A DNA stretch of 64,000 nucleotides, from assembly GCF_024679095.1 (NCBI RefSeq), contig NC_066529.1, positions 3,869,094 to 3,933,093 of the forward strand, read 5' to 3'. Origin of the DNA: Eriocheir sinensis. Lineage: Eukaryota > Arthropoda > Malacostraca > Decapoda > Varunidae. Within the stretch, counting starts at the first letter, position 1. Each line of letters begins with the position of its first letter. The position numbers were made by a program, and so were the translations under genes. Of the stretch, positions 23,601 to 31,868 are shown one piece after another. The notes beneath the pieces are model-generated. The model had not been told where the DNA came from. It saw only the letters and a list, made by a program, of their open reading frames with translations, and did no database searches.

Positions 23601-25321
23601 TGTCATCAAAGTTTGCCATATATTGCAATGGAACATACCAACACATATGTGAGTGCTAATTTTTATCTGATATAATTTCTTACTACACTTTCCATTAAAC
23701 TCTTCTCAGGAAAAAGTCCTCAGAAGTCTTCAAACCACATTGATTTAGAGGGAGGCCATTCCTTGTGTGATCTGCCTAATGAATATGTTGATGACCCCAC
23801 CGAGAAGGCCACAAAGGGTGAGTGAAGGTAGCAGTTCAGGCACTAGTACAAACGTGTGAACCATGCATGTGATAAATTTGCGTTTTTCAATGGATGCAGA
23901 TATTTACAGAAGTATTTTTATTGTTTTCTTTGGGGTTGAATTGATTTTAACTTGTGTGTTCATAAAGATACAGCAGAGTAATGTCACAGTTATGTTTGAG
24001 ACCATTAATGCCACAGTGGTGCATATTCTATAATAGTGTGGATCAGATAACCATATCAACGTAAATCAAATGGTATGTCTTGAAGTTGAGAATAGTAATT
24101 TTTCAGTGTAATTTTGTTGTCAGAATATGATACTATAATCTTTCAAAGCTTAGGCAAGACTTTGTGTAGGTTTGATTCTTTCCACTTATCTTGGAATTCT
24201 GTACTTTCCTCCAGAGACATCACCAGAGCCTGAATGTGAGGAGGAGTCGTCCACACCTTCCTTTGTTGATGCTAAAAGGGTATTTGAAGATCACTTTACA
24301 TTTTCTGCTCCTGGCCCGTCAGGACTGGTATGAGGCTTTGAAAAATCATTAGTTCTGTTTCTTGCCCTTCAAACCAAATTAACCTGTCACAATACACACA
24401 GCAAGAACCCGACCAGACCAAAAGCATGAGAGTGTTAGCTGGTTTCTTGAGATACTTCGGTTCAGCCTTCTTTTGCATAAACTGACTTATTTTTTTGTAT
24501 AGGTAAACAGATCGATACGCAGATAGATATGCAGAATAACAGATGGTACACACATTATTATCAAACCCATAGAACGACAAACTCTGGCCTTCTATATAGC
24601 ATGTACCCAACATACTCAACTTTTGCGATAGTTTGAAAGTGTTGATATAATGATAATGACTGTCATCAGGATTTTCAAGTTGTAAAATGTTTATGCTGAA
24701 TAATCCTCCCCAAAAGACCTCATCACCCAGGAGCATGGAGGGGCGCCTGCCTGAACCCCCGCCACGCCCCAAGCCCTCCGAGACGTACCTGCAGCCGGAG
24801 GACATCAACCCTCCAAAAGTTATAGAGGTAGGAACGTGATCTACAATTTTTATTTATTTATTTTTATTTATTTATTTTTTTTTTTTTTTAATTCAGAACT
24901 CTAAGGACATGAATATTACAAGGTTGTAGAGGTAGGAACATGATCTACACATTTCATTTATTTTTTTATTTTTTTATTAAGAACTTTAAGAACATGAAAT
25001 TAATAAGGTTATAGTGGTAAGAGCACGATCTGCACATTTATTTTTGTTTTTTTAATTAAGAACTTTAAGGCCATGCCTAGTTCAGGGCGACCCCGTGCTG
25101 CCCCCTGCCGGGAAAGTCCGCCAATAGTTTAGTCCGTTGCCTTGCCAGTACTGACCGGCGCGGGTTTGAACTCTCAGCAGGTGGAGATGGAGAAGCGGCG
25201 GTCCAAGAAGTCCTCGCCACAGCTCACCAGGAACCAGTCTAGAGGCAAGTCTAATTCACAGGAGGATGTTACACCGGCCCCAGATGAGAAGCCAGAGATG
25301 CATTATGCGGTAATTATCTAG
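15696..25321 (+). CDS. stumps: Dof/stumps-like FGF-receptor adaptor (TIR-DBB-ankyrin protein), 16 coding exons
   Basis: Sixteen exons with GT-AG introns join in frame (15696-16218, 17113-17233, 17705-17786, 18412-18553, 18895-19067, 19271-19418, 19575-19726, 20734-20839, 21139-21329, 21640-22135, 22409-22555, 23373-23492, 23710-23817, 24215-24327, 24717-24827, 25181-25321) to give 957 residues. Order of parts: proline-rich N-terminus (1-174), TIR-like domain (about 180-322), DBB domain (about 335-490), ankyrin-like segment (about 484-546), and a low-complexity tail with a nine-proline run (643-651) and tyrosine motifs. This order is specific to the Dof/BCAP/BANK family. Insects have one member, Dof (stumps), a cytoplasmic adaptor that couples FGF receptors to Ras/MAPK in mesoderm and trachea; Drosophila Dof is of similar length (about 1,000 residues). 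Function here is inferred from the family. The start has A at -3 and an in-frame TAG at 15582 upstream. The family call is firm. Orthology to stumps rather than vertebrate PIK3AP1/BANK1 rests on the arthropod context. The last exon is the least certain. Confidence 0.85.
16404..16489. repeat. (TA)43 microsatellite in intron 1
   Basis: Uninterrupted TA that abuts the tRNA-like SINE sequence. Confidence 0.95.
16491..16770 (+). mobile_element. tRNA-derived SINE fragment in intron 1
   Basis: GGTCAGTTCGCTCGCCTCACAA is followed by a canonical B box (GGTTCGATTC at 16526-16535) inside a T-arm-like stem, then a non-tRNA body that includes a GT tract and ends around GGGAGGGCACTGGC. The A-box side is replaced by a TA microsatellite. 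It is non-coding and lies within intron 1 of the stumps-like gene. Confidence 0.6.
16631..16660. repeat. (GT)15 microsatellite inside the SINE-like body
   Basis: Fifteen GT dinucleotides within the intron 1 SINE-like element. Confidence 0.95.
16841..17080 (+). repeat. intron 1 degenerate tandem duplication (about 156 bp)
   Basis: Two diverged copies share CTCCCATGCATT, GACCATGGCATTG/GATCATGGTATTG, GGAGTC and TTATTTCTA; CATGCAT anchors lie at 16848 and 17004. The second copy ends about 30 bp before the exon 2 acceptor. Confidence 0.55.
17113..17233 (+). CDS. stumps: stumps-like exon 2: start of TIR-like domain
   Basis: Encodes residues 175-214 after acceptor CGCCAG; donor AG|GTATGT at 17234 (phase 2). 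It starts the TIR fold: [14 protein letters not shown] is the expected beta-A strand and loop, followed by the amphipathic helix [17 protein letters not shown]. This matches the position of the TIR domain in BCAP and Dof proteins. Confidence 0.85.
17635..17686. repeat. (TG)26 microsatellite just upstream of exon 3
   Basis: TG repeat ending 18 bp before the exon 3 acceptor. GU-rich tracts near 3' splice sites can affect exon inclusion. Confidence 0.95.
17705..17786 (+). CDS. stumps: stumps-like exon 3: TIR-like domain continued
   Basis: Encodes residues 215-242; acceptor TTCCAG, donor CAG|GTGAGC at 17787 (phase 0). [17 protein letters not shown] corresponds to the central acidic helix region of BCAP-type TIR domains. 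An 82-bp exon flanked by canonical sites with matching phases on both sides. Confidence 0.85.
18115..18411 (+). repeat. intron 3 tandem repeat of 3'-splice-site-like units
   Basis: Five degenerate units spaced 57-72 bp each contain a pyrimidine stretch and a branch-point-like heptamer (TACTAA at 18135, 18192, 18323; TATTAA at 18262; CACTAA at 18395). Units 3, 4 and 5 are followed by CAG. The fifth is the actual acceptor of exon 4. Using the fourth acceptor (after 18340) would bring a stop before exon 4. Confidence 0.65.
18412..18553 (+). CDS. stumps: stumps-like exon 4: TIR-like core
   Basis: Encodes residues 243-289; acceptor TTTTCCAG, donor G|GTATGT at 18554 (phase 1). [12 protein letters not shown] is the hydrophobic beta-D strand, and [13 protein letters not shown] is the next strand plus loop; both are diagnostic of BCAP/Dof TIR domains. 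The upstream intron is built of tandem 3'-splice-site-like units (see 18115-18411). Confidence 0.88.
18895..19067 (+). CDS. stumps: stumps-like exon 5: end of TIR-like domain and linker to DBB
   Basis: Encodes residues 290-347; acceptor TTTTCAG, donor GAA|GTATGT at 19068 (phase 0). YNDWHKLKV matches the conserved tryptophan motif near the end of BCAP-type TIR domains, followed by a helix ([16 protein letters not shown]). The linker ends in [10 protein letters not shown], the entry into the DBB domain. Confidence 0.87.
19271..19418 (+). CDS. stumps: stumps-like exon 6: DBB domain, first half
   Basis: Encodes residues 348-396; acceptor GGTACAG, donor G|GTGAGC at 19419 (phase 1). It holds alternating hydrophobic strands ([27 protein letters not shown]) typical of the immunoglobulin-like DBB module, which in Dof is needed for receptor signalling and multimerisation (family knowledge). 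Confidence 0.87.
19575..19726 (+). CDS. stumps: stumps-like exon 7: DBB domain, second half
   Basis: Encodes residues 397-447; acceptor CCTCAG, donor CAG|GTATGT at 19727 (phase 0). The strands [16 protein letters not shown] and the closing NPTLFMCQ motif, which continues as ALNI in exon 8, match the DBB signature around its conserved FMCQA-like sequence. The following intron carries a degenerate tandem repeat of about 56 bp. Confidence 0.87.
20405..20733 (+). repeat. intron 7 degenerate tandem repeat of about 56 bp ending at the exon 8 acceptor
   Basis: Units align on an ACTGTTAGATA-like core at about 20428, 20483, 20538, 20596, 20651 and 20708 (spacing 55-58 bp), and often include GCTACTGAAGTC and TTGCATTGGCAT. 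The last unit runs into the acceptor GGTTGCAG. A similar core (ACACTGTCGGAGATG) sits near 19,890. Confidence 0.6.
20734..20839 (+). CDS. stumps: stumps-like exon 8: DBB C-terminal helices
   Basis: Encodes residues 448-482; acceptor GTTGCAG, donor T|GTAAGT at 20840 (phase 1). [15 protein letters not shown] and NLVEQ are the helical segment between the DBB and ankyrin-like repeats in this family. Confidence 0.85.
21139..21329 (+). CDS. stumps: stumps-like exon 9: ankyrin-like repeats
   Basis: Encodes residues 483-546; acceptor CATTTAG, donor GCC|GTGAGT at 21330 (phase 0). [20 protein letters not shown] and [20 protein letters not shown] are two degenerate ankyrin repeats. The pattern FPTxxHFxAxxGL ... 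NxHGHxP is the hallmark of BCAP/BANK/Dof proteins and is one of the strongest family signals here. Confidence 0.9.
21640..22135 (+). CDS. stumps: stumps-like exon 10: proline-rich, tyrosine-motif region
   Basis: Encodes residues 547-711; acceptor ATTGCAG, donor G|GTAAGG at 22136 (phase 1). Tyrosine motifs: YEPV (557), YKNL (562, a YxN Grb2/Drk-type ligand), YSCL (579), YDCV (593), YAEI (608) and YLEM (696, the YxxM ligand of PI3-kinase p85). Between them lies a nine-proline run (643-651) followed by LPPLPPPP, plausible SH3 or EVH1 ligands. Ligand assignments are motif-based inference. Confidence 0.85.
22409..22555 (+). CDS. stumps: stumps-like exon 11: charged helical segment
   Basis: Encodes residues 712-760; acceptor TCTGCAG, donor G|GTTAGT at 22556 (phase 1). 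[15 protein letters not shown] is followed by a Lys/Glu-rich stretch ([17 protein letters not shown]) that looks helical or coiled-coil, where Dof proteins are reported to have a coiled coil. Y718 lies in a YTLV motif. Confidence 0.8.
23130..23320 (+). mobile_element. tRNA-derived SINE fragment in intron 11
   Basis: A-box-like TGGGCGACTGGTTAAGGAG and B-box-like GGTTTGATCCCC are spaced as in tRNA genes, followed by an unrelated body. No acceptor-stem pairing could be made out, so this is a SINE head rather than a tRNA gene. Confidence 0.55.
23373..23492 (+). CDS. stumps: stumps-like exon 12: acidic linker
   Basis: Encodes residues 761-800; acceptor TTCTGCAG, donor G|GTAGGC at 23493 (phase 1). 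An acidic, Gln/Glu-rich linker ends in an amphipathic stretch ([15 protein letters not shown]). There is no recognised domain. It is supported by canonical splice sites and phase continuity on both sides. Confidence 0.75.
23710..23817 (+). CDS. stumps: stumps-like exon 13: YVDD-containing tail segment
   Basis: Encodes residues 801-836; acceptor TTCTCAG, donor G|GTGAGT at 23818 (phase 1). It contains LPNEYVDDP (Y826), a tyrosine in an acidic context that would suit a tyrosine kinase substrate. There is no domain. Exons 10-13 all end in phase 1, so some could be skipped without a frameshift. Confidence 0.75.
24215..24327 (+). CDS. stumps: stumps-like exon 14: acidic Ser/Pro-rich tail segment
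   Basis: Encodes residues 837-874; acceptor CCTCCAG, donor CTG|GTATGA at 24328 (phase 0). The sequence is [15 protein letters not shown] followed by a Phe-rich stretch. It has no recognised domain. The donor is weaker than the others at +5/+6, so alternative ends are possible. Confidence 0.7.
24717..24827 (+). CDS. stumps: stumps-like exon 15: SH3-ligand and YLQP segment
   Basis: Encodes residues 875-911; acceptor CCCAAAAG (weak pyrimidine tract), donor GAG|GTAGGA at 24828 (phase 0). [17 protein letters not shown] combines a PPxPxK SH3-type ligand with Y898 in YLQP. The last 27 bases of this exon and its donor are repeated twice more in the intron downstream. Confidence 0.72.
24801..25060 (+). 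repeat. triplicated 5'-splice-site unit at exon 15 / intron 15
   Basis: The block GGACAT...GTT(A/G)TAGAGGTAGGAAC(G/A)TGATCTAC covers the end of exon 15 and its donor. It recurs with donor positions 24828, 24932 and 25017 (intervals 104 and 85 bp), separated by TTTATT-rich spacers and GAACT(C/T)TAAG. Reading past the first donor meets a stop at once (GTA GGA ACG TGA). Confidence 0.7.
25095..25180 (+). mobile_element. degenerate tRNA-like (SINE?) sequence abutting exon 16
   Basis: TAGTTTAGTCCGTTGCCTTGCC resembles a D-arm/A-box region, and GCGGGTTTGAACTCTC a B box/T-arm. The exon 16 acceptor (CTCTCAGCAG) follows directly. The GC-rich character contrasts with the AT-rich intron. The SINE origin is inferred. 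Confidence 0.4.
25181..25321 (+). CDS. stumps: stumps-like exon 16 (probable last coding exon)
   Basis: Encodes residues 912-957 and TAG (25319-25321). It is basic then acidic ([12 protein letters not shown] ... [13 protein letters not shown]). The acceptor is a tandem CAGCAG, so the exon can begin at 25178 (one extra Gln) or 25181. GCG|GTAATT at 25310 could instead be a donor to an exon not identified downstream, making the VII-stop end uncertain. It lies directly after a tRNA-like sequence. Confidence 0.6.
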   Translation: MEMEKRRSKKSSPQLTRNQSRGKSNSQEDVTPAPDEKPEMHYAVII

Positions 25322-26268
25322 GCAGGTTGAAGGGCCCCACACCAGGTTGGTCAGGGGTTTCAGAGTGTGCTAGACCCCATAAGGCTGGCAGTAGGCTACA
25401 CAAGTAGTTCACTCAAAGTAGCTGAAAAGTTGTGTATGTTGCTGTGTGTCTTATTCTATTGGGAGTCTGGATATGGGCTTCACAAATACTGCTCTGCTAC
25501 ATTTATTTTTTGGGATGTTTCATCTTAATATGAAAGAAATTATCTCCAACAACATTAAGTTTCAGTAGTTCTTGAGACCCAGAAGTAGGTGACATAGTGC
25601 ATGTGCACACCTTAGAATTTTGTCAAATTCAGTATAATTCCACCTGTGGTCTTACCTGTGAAGCACAGAAAGTACTGTAGTAATGGAGATTAGTACTTCA
25701 AAGTCAGTTTTGTCAATCAGAATTGTTTTATGAGCTGAGAAATATTGAAAATTTAAGTGTATTAATTTAATTAAATACCAGTTTATGTTAAGTAAATGTA
25801 GATATAGAACATTTTATTCGGTGTTATGAAAGATTGACATTGTATAACCTCATTTTCATCTAATTTTATTGGTGATTTTAGGTCATTCATATAAGCAATA
25901 TTAACACTTGCATCATTCAACCACACAGTTTCCTCTGACGTGGTAAATGTGTTGGAGACACAGCCAGTGTAAAAAAAATCTTACTTTTTTGATCAGGTAT
26001 GATGATCAGGTATAGTCATAAGTAGCTGCAGCATTATATAATGTAGAATGTGAAAGTTGGAGCAGAAACAAGATACTGCTGATGATTACAGTGTTTAGGT
26101 TTGCTGCAAATTTTGTGAATTTTATTATGATTTTTTTCTGCAACAGTTACTTCAGTCAGCTTTGTCTGAATAGTATTCTCGAGCATTCAGAACCAGCAGT
26201 GAAACCTTAAAGCTGCTTATCACCAACCCAAAGGGGTGACATGTCACAATTACATTTTCTCGAGTAAG

Positions 26269-26270
<2 letters not shown>
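25322..26270. other. 3' flank / possible 3' UTR of the stumps-like gene
   Basis: AT-rich unique sequence after the TAG. An ATTAAA variant signal lies near 25,771; no AATAAA occurs near the stop. A 12-bp perfect palindrome GTGACATGTCAC is at 26236-26247. No coding signal. Confidence 0.4.

Positions 26271-26271
<1 letters not shown>

Positions 26272-26351
<80 letters not shown>
26272..26351. repeat. (AT)40 microsatellite
   Basis: Uninterrupted AT dinucleotides. Confidence 0.95.
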
Positions 26352-26353
<2 letters not shown>

Positions 26354-28040
26354 CTGCCCATAACACCAGTAGGTTCTCTTGAGGGGCCTGGTGGACGGCC
26401 CCAGCCTGTTAGAAATGCGAGCGAAGTTTATTTCAAGTGGCTGCCATAATATATGACTCACTACTTGGCTCATGCTGCCCCCTGGTGCTCCTCTTGACCA
26501 AAGTCACTGACGTTAGCATAGCTTGATGATCTGGACAGCATGTGGGTAATCTTCTGCCACTCGGCAATGGTTGAAAATTGTCAGCTGTTTGTAATGTCTG
26601 TAATGCAGGACTGTGAGTTTGTTGAAGACTTTAGTAACATATTGAGGACTGGGCTTGGGTTGTCTGTAGTCCCTTGTCACTTTCCTCAATACTTAGTCCT
26701 TCCTAGTCAGGTATGAAGCACCCTTAGCTACCCTCTCCCTCCCAGCTGTGAGGTAGCCCCTACCCTATCACACTTACCTACACTTCTTTACACCTCGGTT
26801 TCATAATAAGCATTTTCAGAAAATATTTTGTGAGAAACAAACACAAACTATTTTATTGATGTTGATTTAGTTTTTTATCTTTAATATTGTTACATTTTTG
26901 TTGGTTAGGCTCAGTCTCCCTAACAATGTCAGGTAAAAGAACTGATAACACAGAACCAAAGATAATAATATCTAGTGTTTAATACTGATTAGAAATAAAC
27001 GTATGTACATATATATTTAATGTTCCTAAATATGACAGTTTAAAATGGACATGTTGTATCCTTAAAGAGGCATATAGTATGAATGATGCATCAGCATTTT
27101 TACTGTTCTCTAGTCAATACATTCATTGCATCTTGGCACAGGTGAGTGGAAACATAAATGTAATCTGAATCCACAGCTATGATATATTACAGCAAAACTA
27201 CCAATAATACCAGATTACCATCGCCTCAGACTATATAGTGCATGCTAAAGGGGAAGAAGTGTGCATGTGAGCACTAGGAGTATGAAAGGTGCATAGTAAG
27301 TGCTGCTGTGAGAAGACAGGAAAGGCAAACATGTTGGAAGAAAAATACGTATTATGCAGATACATTGACTGTAAGAAGGTCCATTTTTTGTTCATATTAT
27401 CAGGAGATGGTTGATTGCAGGCTCCTTTACAGTTGAAGCAAATTTATATTGATGTGGATATAAAATGATAAAAATAAAGCATTTCTCTTCTGATGGGTTG
27501 AAACTAGCCACACCCAATGTGAGAATGAATTCATAGTAAAAGTGATGAACTATCATTACAACAGTTTTCAATAGTCATGGGAAAACTAATGCCAATGTAG
27601 GGACCTCAAAATTTGGTTAAACAGCATTGGCAATTTTGGCAAGAAATTAGAGAAAATATCAACTTGTATAAACGTAAAGAAAAAGACTGTGAGTCATGAA
27701 CATGTTTTCCAAGAAAAAGCGATCGGGAATGGACCCGGACAACCACTAGACTAGAATGAATCTGACTTTAATCTTACTTGAAGTCTGGACGTGGTGGTGG
27801 ATGTGACTACCGGGAGGAGTTAATAAATAAAATGCTTGCAGTCAGGGAGACTTCAGAAGTAATTCTCGAGTCCACTTGATGAGATTGAAGGAGATACACA
27901 GGGTAGGCAGTAAGTAACAAATTTACTAAGATTGTAATAGAAGCAGCTTTAGCAGTAGGAAGAAGGGCGTAAATCTATCATGGACAGGATTGAAGAAACT
28001 AAGGAGTACGTTGGTTAAGGTGTAGCAGCGTTTTCAGTGA
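26352..28040. other. AT-rich intergenic sequence, no gene recognised
   Basis: Mixed AT-rich DNA. AATAAA occurs at about 26,994 and 27,473 and could terminate the upstream gene if its 3' UTR is long. No exon with credible coding content was found. Confidence 0.4.
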
Positions 28041-28780
28041 CAGTGTCAGATGCAATTATTGTGTGCGGCTTTTTCTTCTGGCCCAGTCTTACTTTACCGC
28101 AAGAAAAATAAATACTTGGTCGCTCTTAACAACGGCGGCGCCTCGCGAATAACAGGCACAACGACGTACAAGTCTTATTGTCACAACTCATATATCCTCG
28201 CTTATATTTCCTTTTCTCTTTTTGTAATGTATGAGGCAGTCGGCGGGAACGGAGACTTGTAATTCAGGGTGTCGCGTGTCGCCTTCCCAACGAGTAGAGG
28301 CGTTGGTGTCGATGTCAAGGCCGCCGCTCGCTGCTCCCCGCCGCCACGCGCTAGACTAACCCATTAAACAATTACCATAAATTGTGTGTGCCATGTAAAC
28401 GAAGACTCCCCGCAAGGCGTCCCCTCCCGGCCTGAACTAAGCACATTAGGCCCCTAATATAGTTCCCTCCTCTTTAAGAAACGTCTTCAGGGCTCCTTCC
28501 GCCGTCTTGGCGTTCACTGGAGAATCCTCTGACGGTATGCAAACATGCCTCGTATTCCTTTAATTTTCTGCAAGTTTCGTTAAATTTTCTTCGCCTTCGG
28601 CAAAGATGCATGAACGGGATAATCTCGGCGATCATACACGACTAGGCAAACACGCGCACCGCCCAACTTTTAATGGAAGACAAACACCAGTTCCTCCTTG
28701 GGTCATTTATCTCGTGAAGGGCCGCGAGGACGCCCGCCCGGGGCTGATGGAGCCGTGGGACCCGCCGCCTCACCCCTGCC
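28040..28780. promoter_or_regulatory. sequence-complex GC-rich island (candidate regulatory element)
   Basis: Non-repetitive, GC-rich, with AT-rich homeodomain-like cores embedded: CAATTACCATAAATTG (an inverted CAATT/AATTG pair, about 28,370), GTAAACGA, TTTTAATGG and GGTCATTTATC (28,701). The texture contrasts with its low-complexity surroundings. Regulatory role is inference only. Confidence 0.3.
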
Positions 28781-28788
28781 CTGCTAAC

Positions 28789-28946
<158 letters not shown>

Positions 28947-28949
28947 AGT

Positions 28950-30060
28950 CGAGTATGTGAAGGGTTTCGTTAGTGTACATGAACTTGAAACTTAAAGATA
29001 AGCTGCTGAGCGGTTCACCGGAGGCAGCTCACCTGTCAAAAGCACCACGAGTCTAATAAAAAACAAGATATTGCAAAACTTGTGAAGTGAAGCAGAAGAG
29101 CAAATAGTAGGGAAGGGATTCGAGTGAGGGGCGCGGAGTGATGACCAGCGCTTTGTCGGGCCACGGCACGTGCACCAGGCCGAGGGGGTGACTGTCGGGG
29201 GGGGGGGGGGGTCGTGGCACAACAGTTTTCTAGGCCCCATATTGAAAGCAGACATGTTTTGACCAGCTAAGTACCAGCGGCGAGAAAAAGAATATTCGCC
29301 GCAGTTTATGAGCATAAAAGATGAATTCCTCCATTTTGAGAAATGGTGAAGTGAAGTTTAACTCTTGTCATCATAGTTTTTTATTTTTTTTATGTATTAG
29401 CCCGTAGTTTTTTTCAAATTCAACATAGTGCTCCACTTAACAGAGCTGTAAACGCTGGAAACAACACGAGAGTCAATTCCACTTACATTAAAACGCTGTA
29501 ATACAAGGTAAATAAACGGGAGGGGAAGGGGAGGAAGATGGTGATAGGGGAGGAGGGGGCGGAGAATGGAACCGCGTCTGGGCCCAGGAGGGAGGGGGCT
29601 GTACTGACTGAGCGGGGAAGGATGTAGAAAGGAGGAAGGGAGGCATTCAGGCCCAGTGGCTAATAGGCGCTGTATTCGTGTGGTTATTAGAAAAGTTAGC
29701 AGAGAGACGTGGCTAGTCTGACAATGGCGGTCGGCGGGGCAGAGTCTGGTGGAGCTGGTCGAGTTGTTACGTGGAAATCCAGAGCGGGGTGGGAATGGCC
29801 GTGCGGGAATCTGCTACAGCCAACTAAACTCTCATAGCCCCACCTTAATATAATTACCTTAATCCCCCCTCGCGATGAAGCGCCCGACCACTCCCGTTTT
29901 CTTCTTAGTTAACACTGATTCGAGAAGAGGGCGAGTGAATCTTCGGTGCTGGACGCAGTGACAGAAGAAGCGGGATAGCCTGTGGGTCTGGGGCAAGGAA
30001 CAGAGACTTTCTTTCCCGGGGTCGGCTGATCTCTTTTACCGGTGTCTGCAGAGGTGTGAG
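28950..30060. other. mixed intergenic sequence with a G-run
   Basis: Unique sequence with a 14-G run near 29,197-29,211 and a purine-rich patch at 29,515-29,650. At 29,820-29,900 a less repetitive patch contains TTAATATAATTACCTTAATCC. No gene recognised. Confidence 0.4.
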
Positions 30061-31025
30061 GCCATTACGAGAGTGAGGAACGGCGGTGGCTGGCGGTGAC
30101 GGGGGAAGCGGTTTTGTGTTTAAGGGGAGTGTTGTGGGATTCTGGAGGGGAGAGAAGGGAGCAAGAGAGTGTCAGGGCCGGTGAGGGAGGGATGCCACTG
30201 AAGCCCGGCCTGTGTGGTACGGAAACAAGTGTGAAAAGAGGAAAAGGAGAGGCTGGGGATGCAACAAGGGAGCAAGGAGGAATAAGAGGAGAATTTAGGA
30301 ATAAACAAGTGAATATAAGGAGAAATGGAGATAAGTAAGAGAAAACGTAAGCAAGGAGGAACAACGAAGAGGAGGAAGAAAAAAAAAATCGAGTAGTGAA
30401 AAGATAAGTGGAGTAATGAGCAGTGGAATGAATATGAGAATGACCAAGGTGTAGGAGGAAAAAGGGAGATAGAAAAAAAATAAAGAAAAGGAGTTGTACG
30501 TGAGAAAGATGAAGTAGTATGATGAAAAGGATGTTAAGGAATAGGGGGAAGAGAAGTAGAAATTAACATGAGAAGAAAGAGAAGTAGCTACGTGAAGGAG
30601 TATGCTAAGCGGGCCCGAGGAGAGGAGACAGACAAGAGCTTAAGTAGGGTAGAGAATGTGAATGTGTGAATATGAGAAGGAACAGGAGAAAGGAAAGTAG
30701 GTGAAGGAGTATGATGATAATGAGGAGGAGGAGATGGGGCTGAGGACCGAGGAGAGGGGACAGCGTCAGGAGGGTGGGAAGTATGGATGTGTGAATGGAT
30801 AAATATGAAAACGAATAGGAGAAAGGGAAGTATGTGAAGGAATATGATGAGGTGGAGGAGGGGTTGAGGATTGAGTAGACATAGAGAGTCAGTAGGGTGG
30901 GAAGTATGAATGTTTGAATGGATGAATATAAGAAAGAATATAGGAGACAGTGAAATAGGTGAATGATTTTGAGGAGGAGGAGGAGGAGGTGGAGCTGAGG
31001 AGACAGAGCTTCAATAGGGTGGGAA
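30060..31025 (+). repeat. purine-rich block with degenerate tandem units
   Basis: The + strand is dominated by A/G. Units with GTATGA.TGTNTGAAT.GATNAATATGA and GGTGAANGANTTTGAGGAGG recur at about 30,650, 30,780 and 30,900 (spacing about 120-130 bp). Frames on both strands are compositional. Confidence 0.65.
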
Positions 31026-31029
31026 GTGT

Positions 31030-31860
31030 GGGTGTGTTGGATGTTGGATTCCTTGTGTTCACGTCCTGGGTCCTTGTCGTCGTGGCTCGCGAACATTAAT
31101 CTCTATATAAACTACACCTCGAGATGCTTGGAGCGGTGCCCGGCGCGCTGGCCTACACGGGCGGGGACGCGTTCCCTGGTGCCGCTGCTGGCTACGAGGT
31201 CATTTATCACCGGCAGGCGTGACCTCCTCCCGTGTGACCCGCCCTCGTTATCCCGAAGTCCCATTGACCGAATTACCGTGGACTTAAATTTTCGTTTTTC
31301 GTTATTCACAGGACTGCTTAGTGAAGTTACGCTTATTCTCCTCCGTTGTGTAATGGGGTGAATCATAGTGCAGTGTTTTCTATAAGTAGGAACAAATAAT
31401 ATTGGAACTTATTTAAATACATCTGTTTATGATAAAAAAAATCAGATGGTCAAAGGCACACAGCTTTCGTTATGGTCAAAAGGCTTCGAGAAAGGTCGCG
31501 AGGGAAATAAATAACATAAGTCTGGAAATGGTTATCAATCTGACCCACAGCGAGAAGAGTTTGAGGAACTGCCGAAGAGCGTATAAGGTTACGTCATCTT
31601 TCACAAAGGACGAAAACTTTTGCCTAAGAATATTCTCGGCGGAGAGCTATTTTCCATGCCGGAGGAGTCGCCGGTCTAGTAACTGGATTCAGAATCAGGA
31701 AAAGGGGTTTCAATCGCGTTCTCGCCGACATGTTTGGGCCTATTCTGCTGGCTATCAGGGAAGTTAGGTGGGGGACGTGACCGGCCTGCCAGCTGGGGGC
31801 CTCGCCTTGTCCTCGCCGCCTTAGAGGGGAAAGTAGTGGCAACGCCCTAGTGTTTTGTCT
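31030..31860. other. sequence-complex intergenic segment
   Basis: Less repetitive DNA. At 31,198-31,245 it holds GGTCATTTATC and TGACCT/TGACCC half-sites. A 112-codon + frame at 31,429-31,767 has no recognisable similarity or splice support. Confidence 0.35.
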
Positions 31861-31867
31861 GGGCGTT

Positions 31868-31868
<1 letters not shown>

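Noticed and set aside
31429..31767. Basic 112-codon frame
   Set aside because: No recognisable family, no splice context, and amino-acid use looks random.
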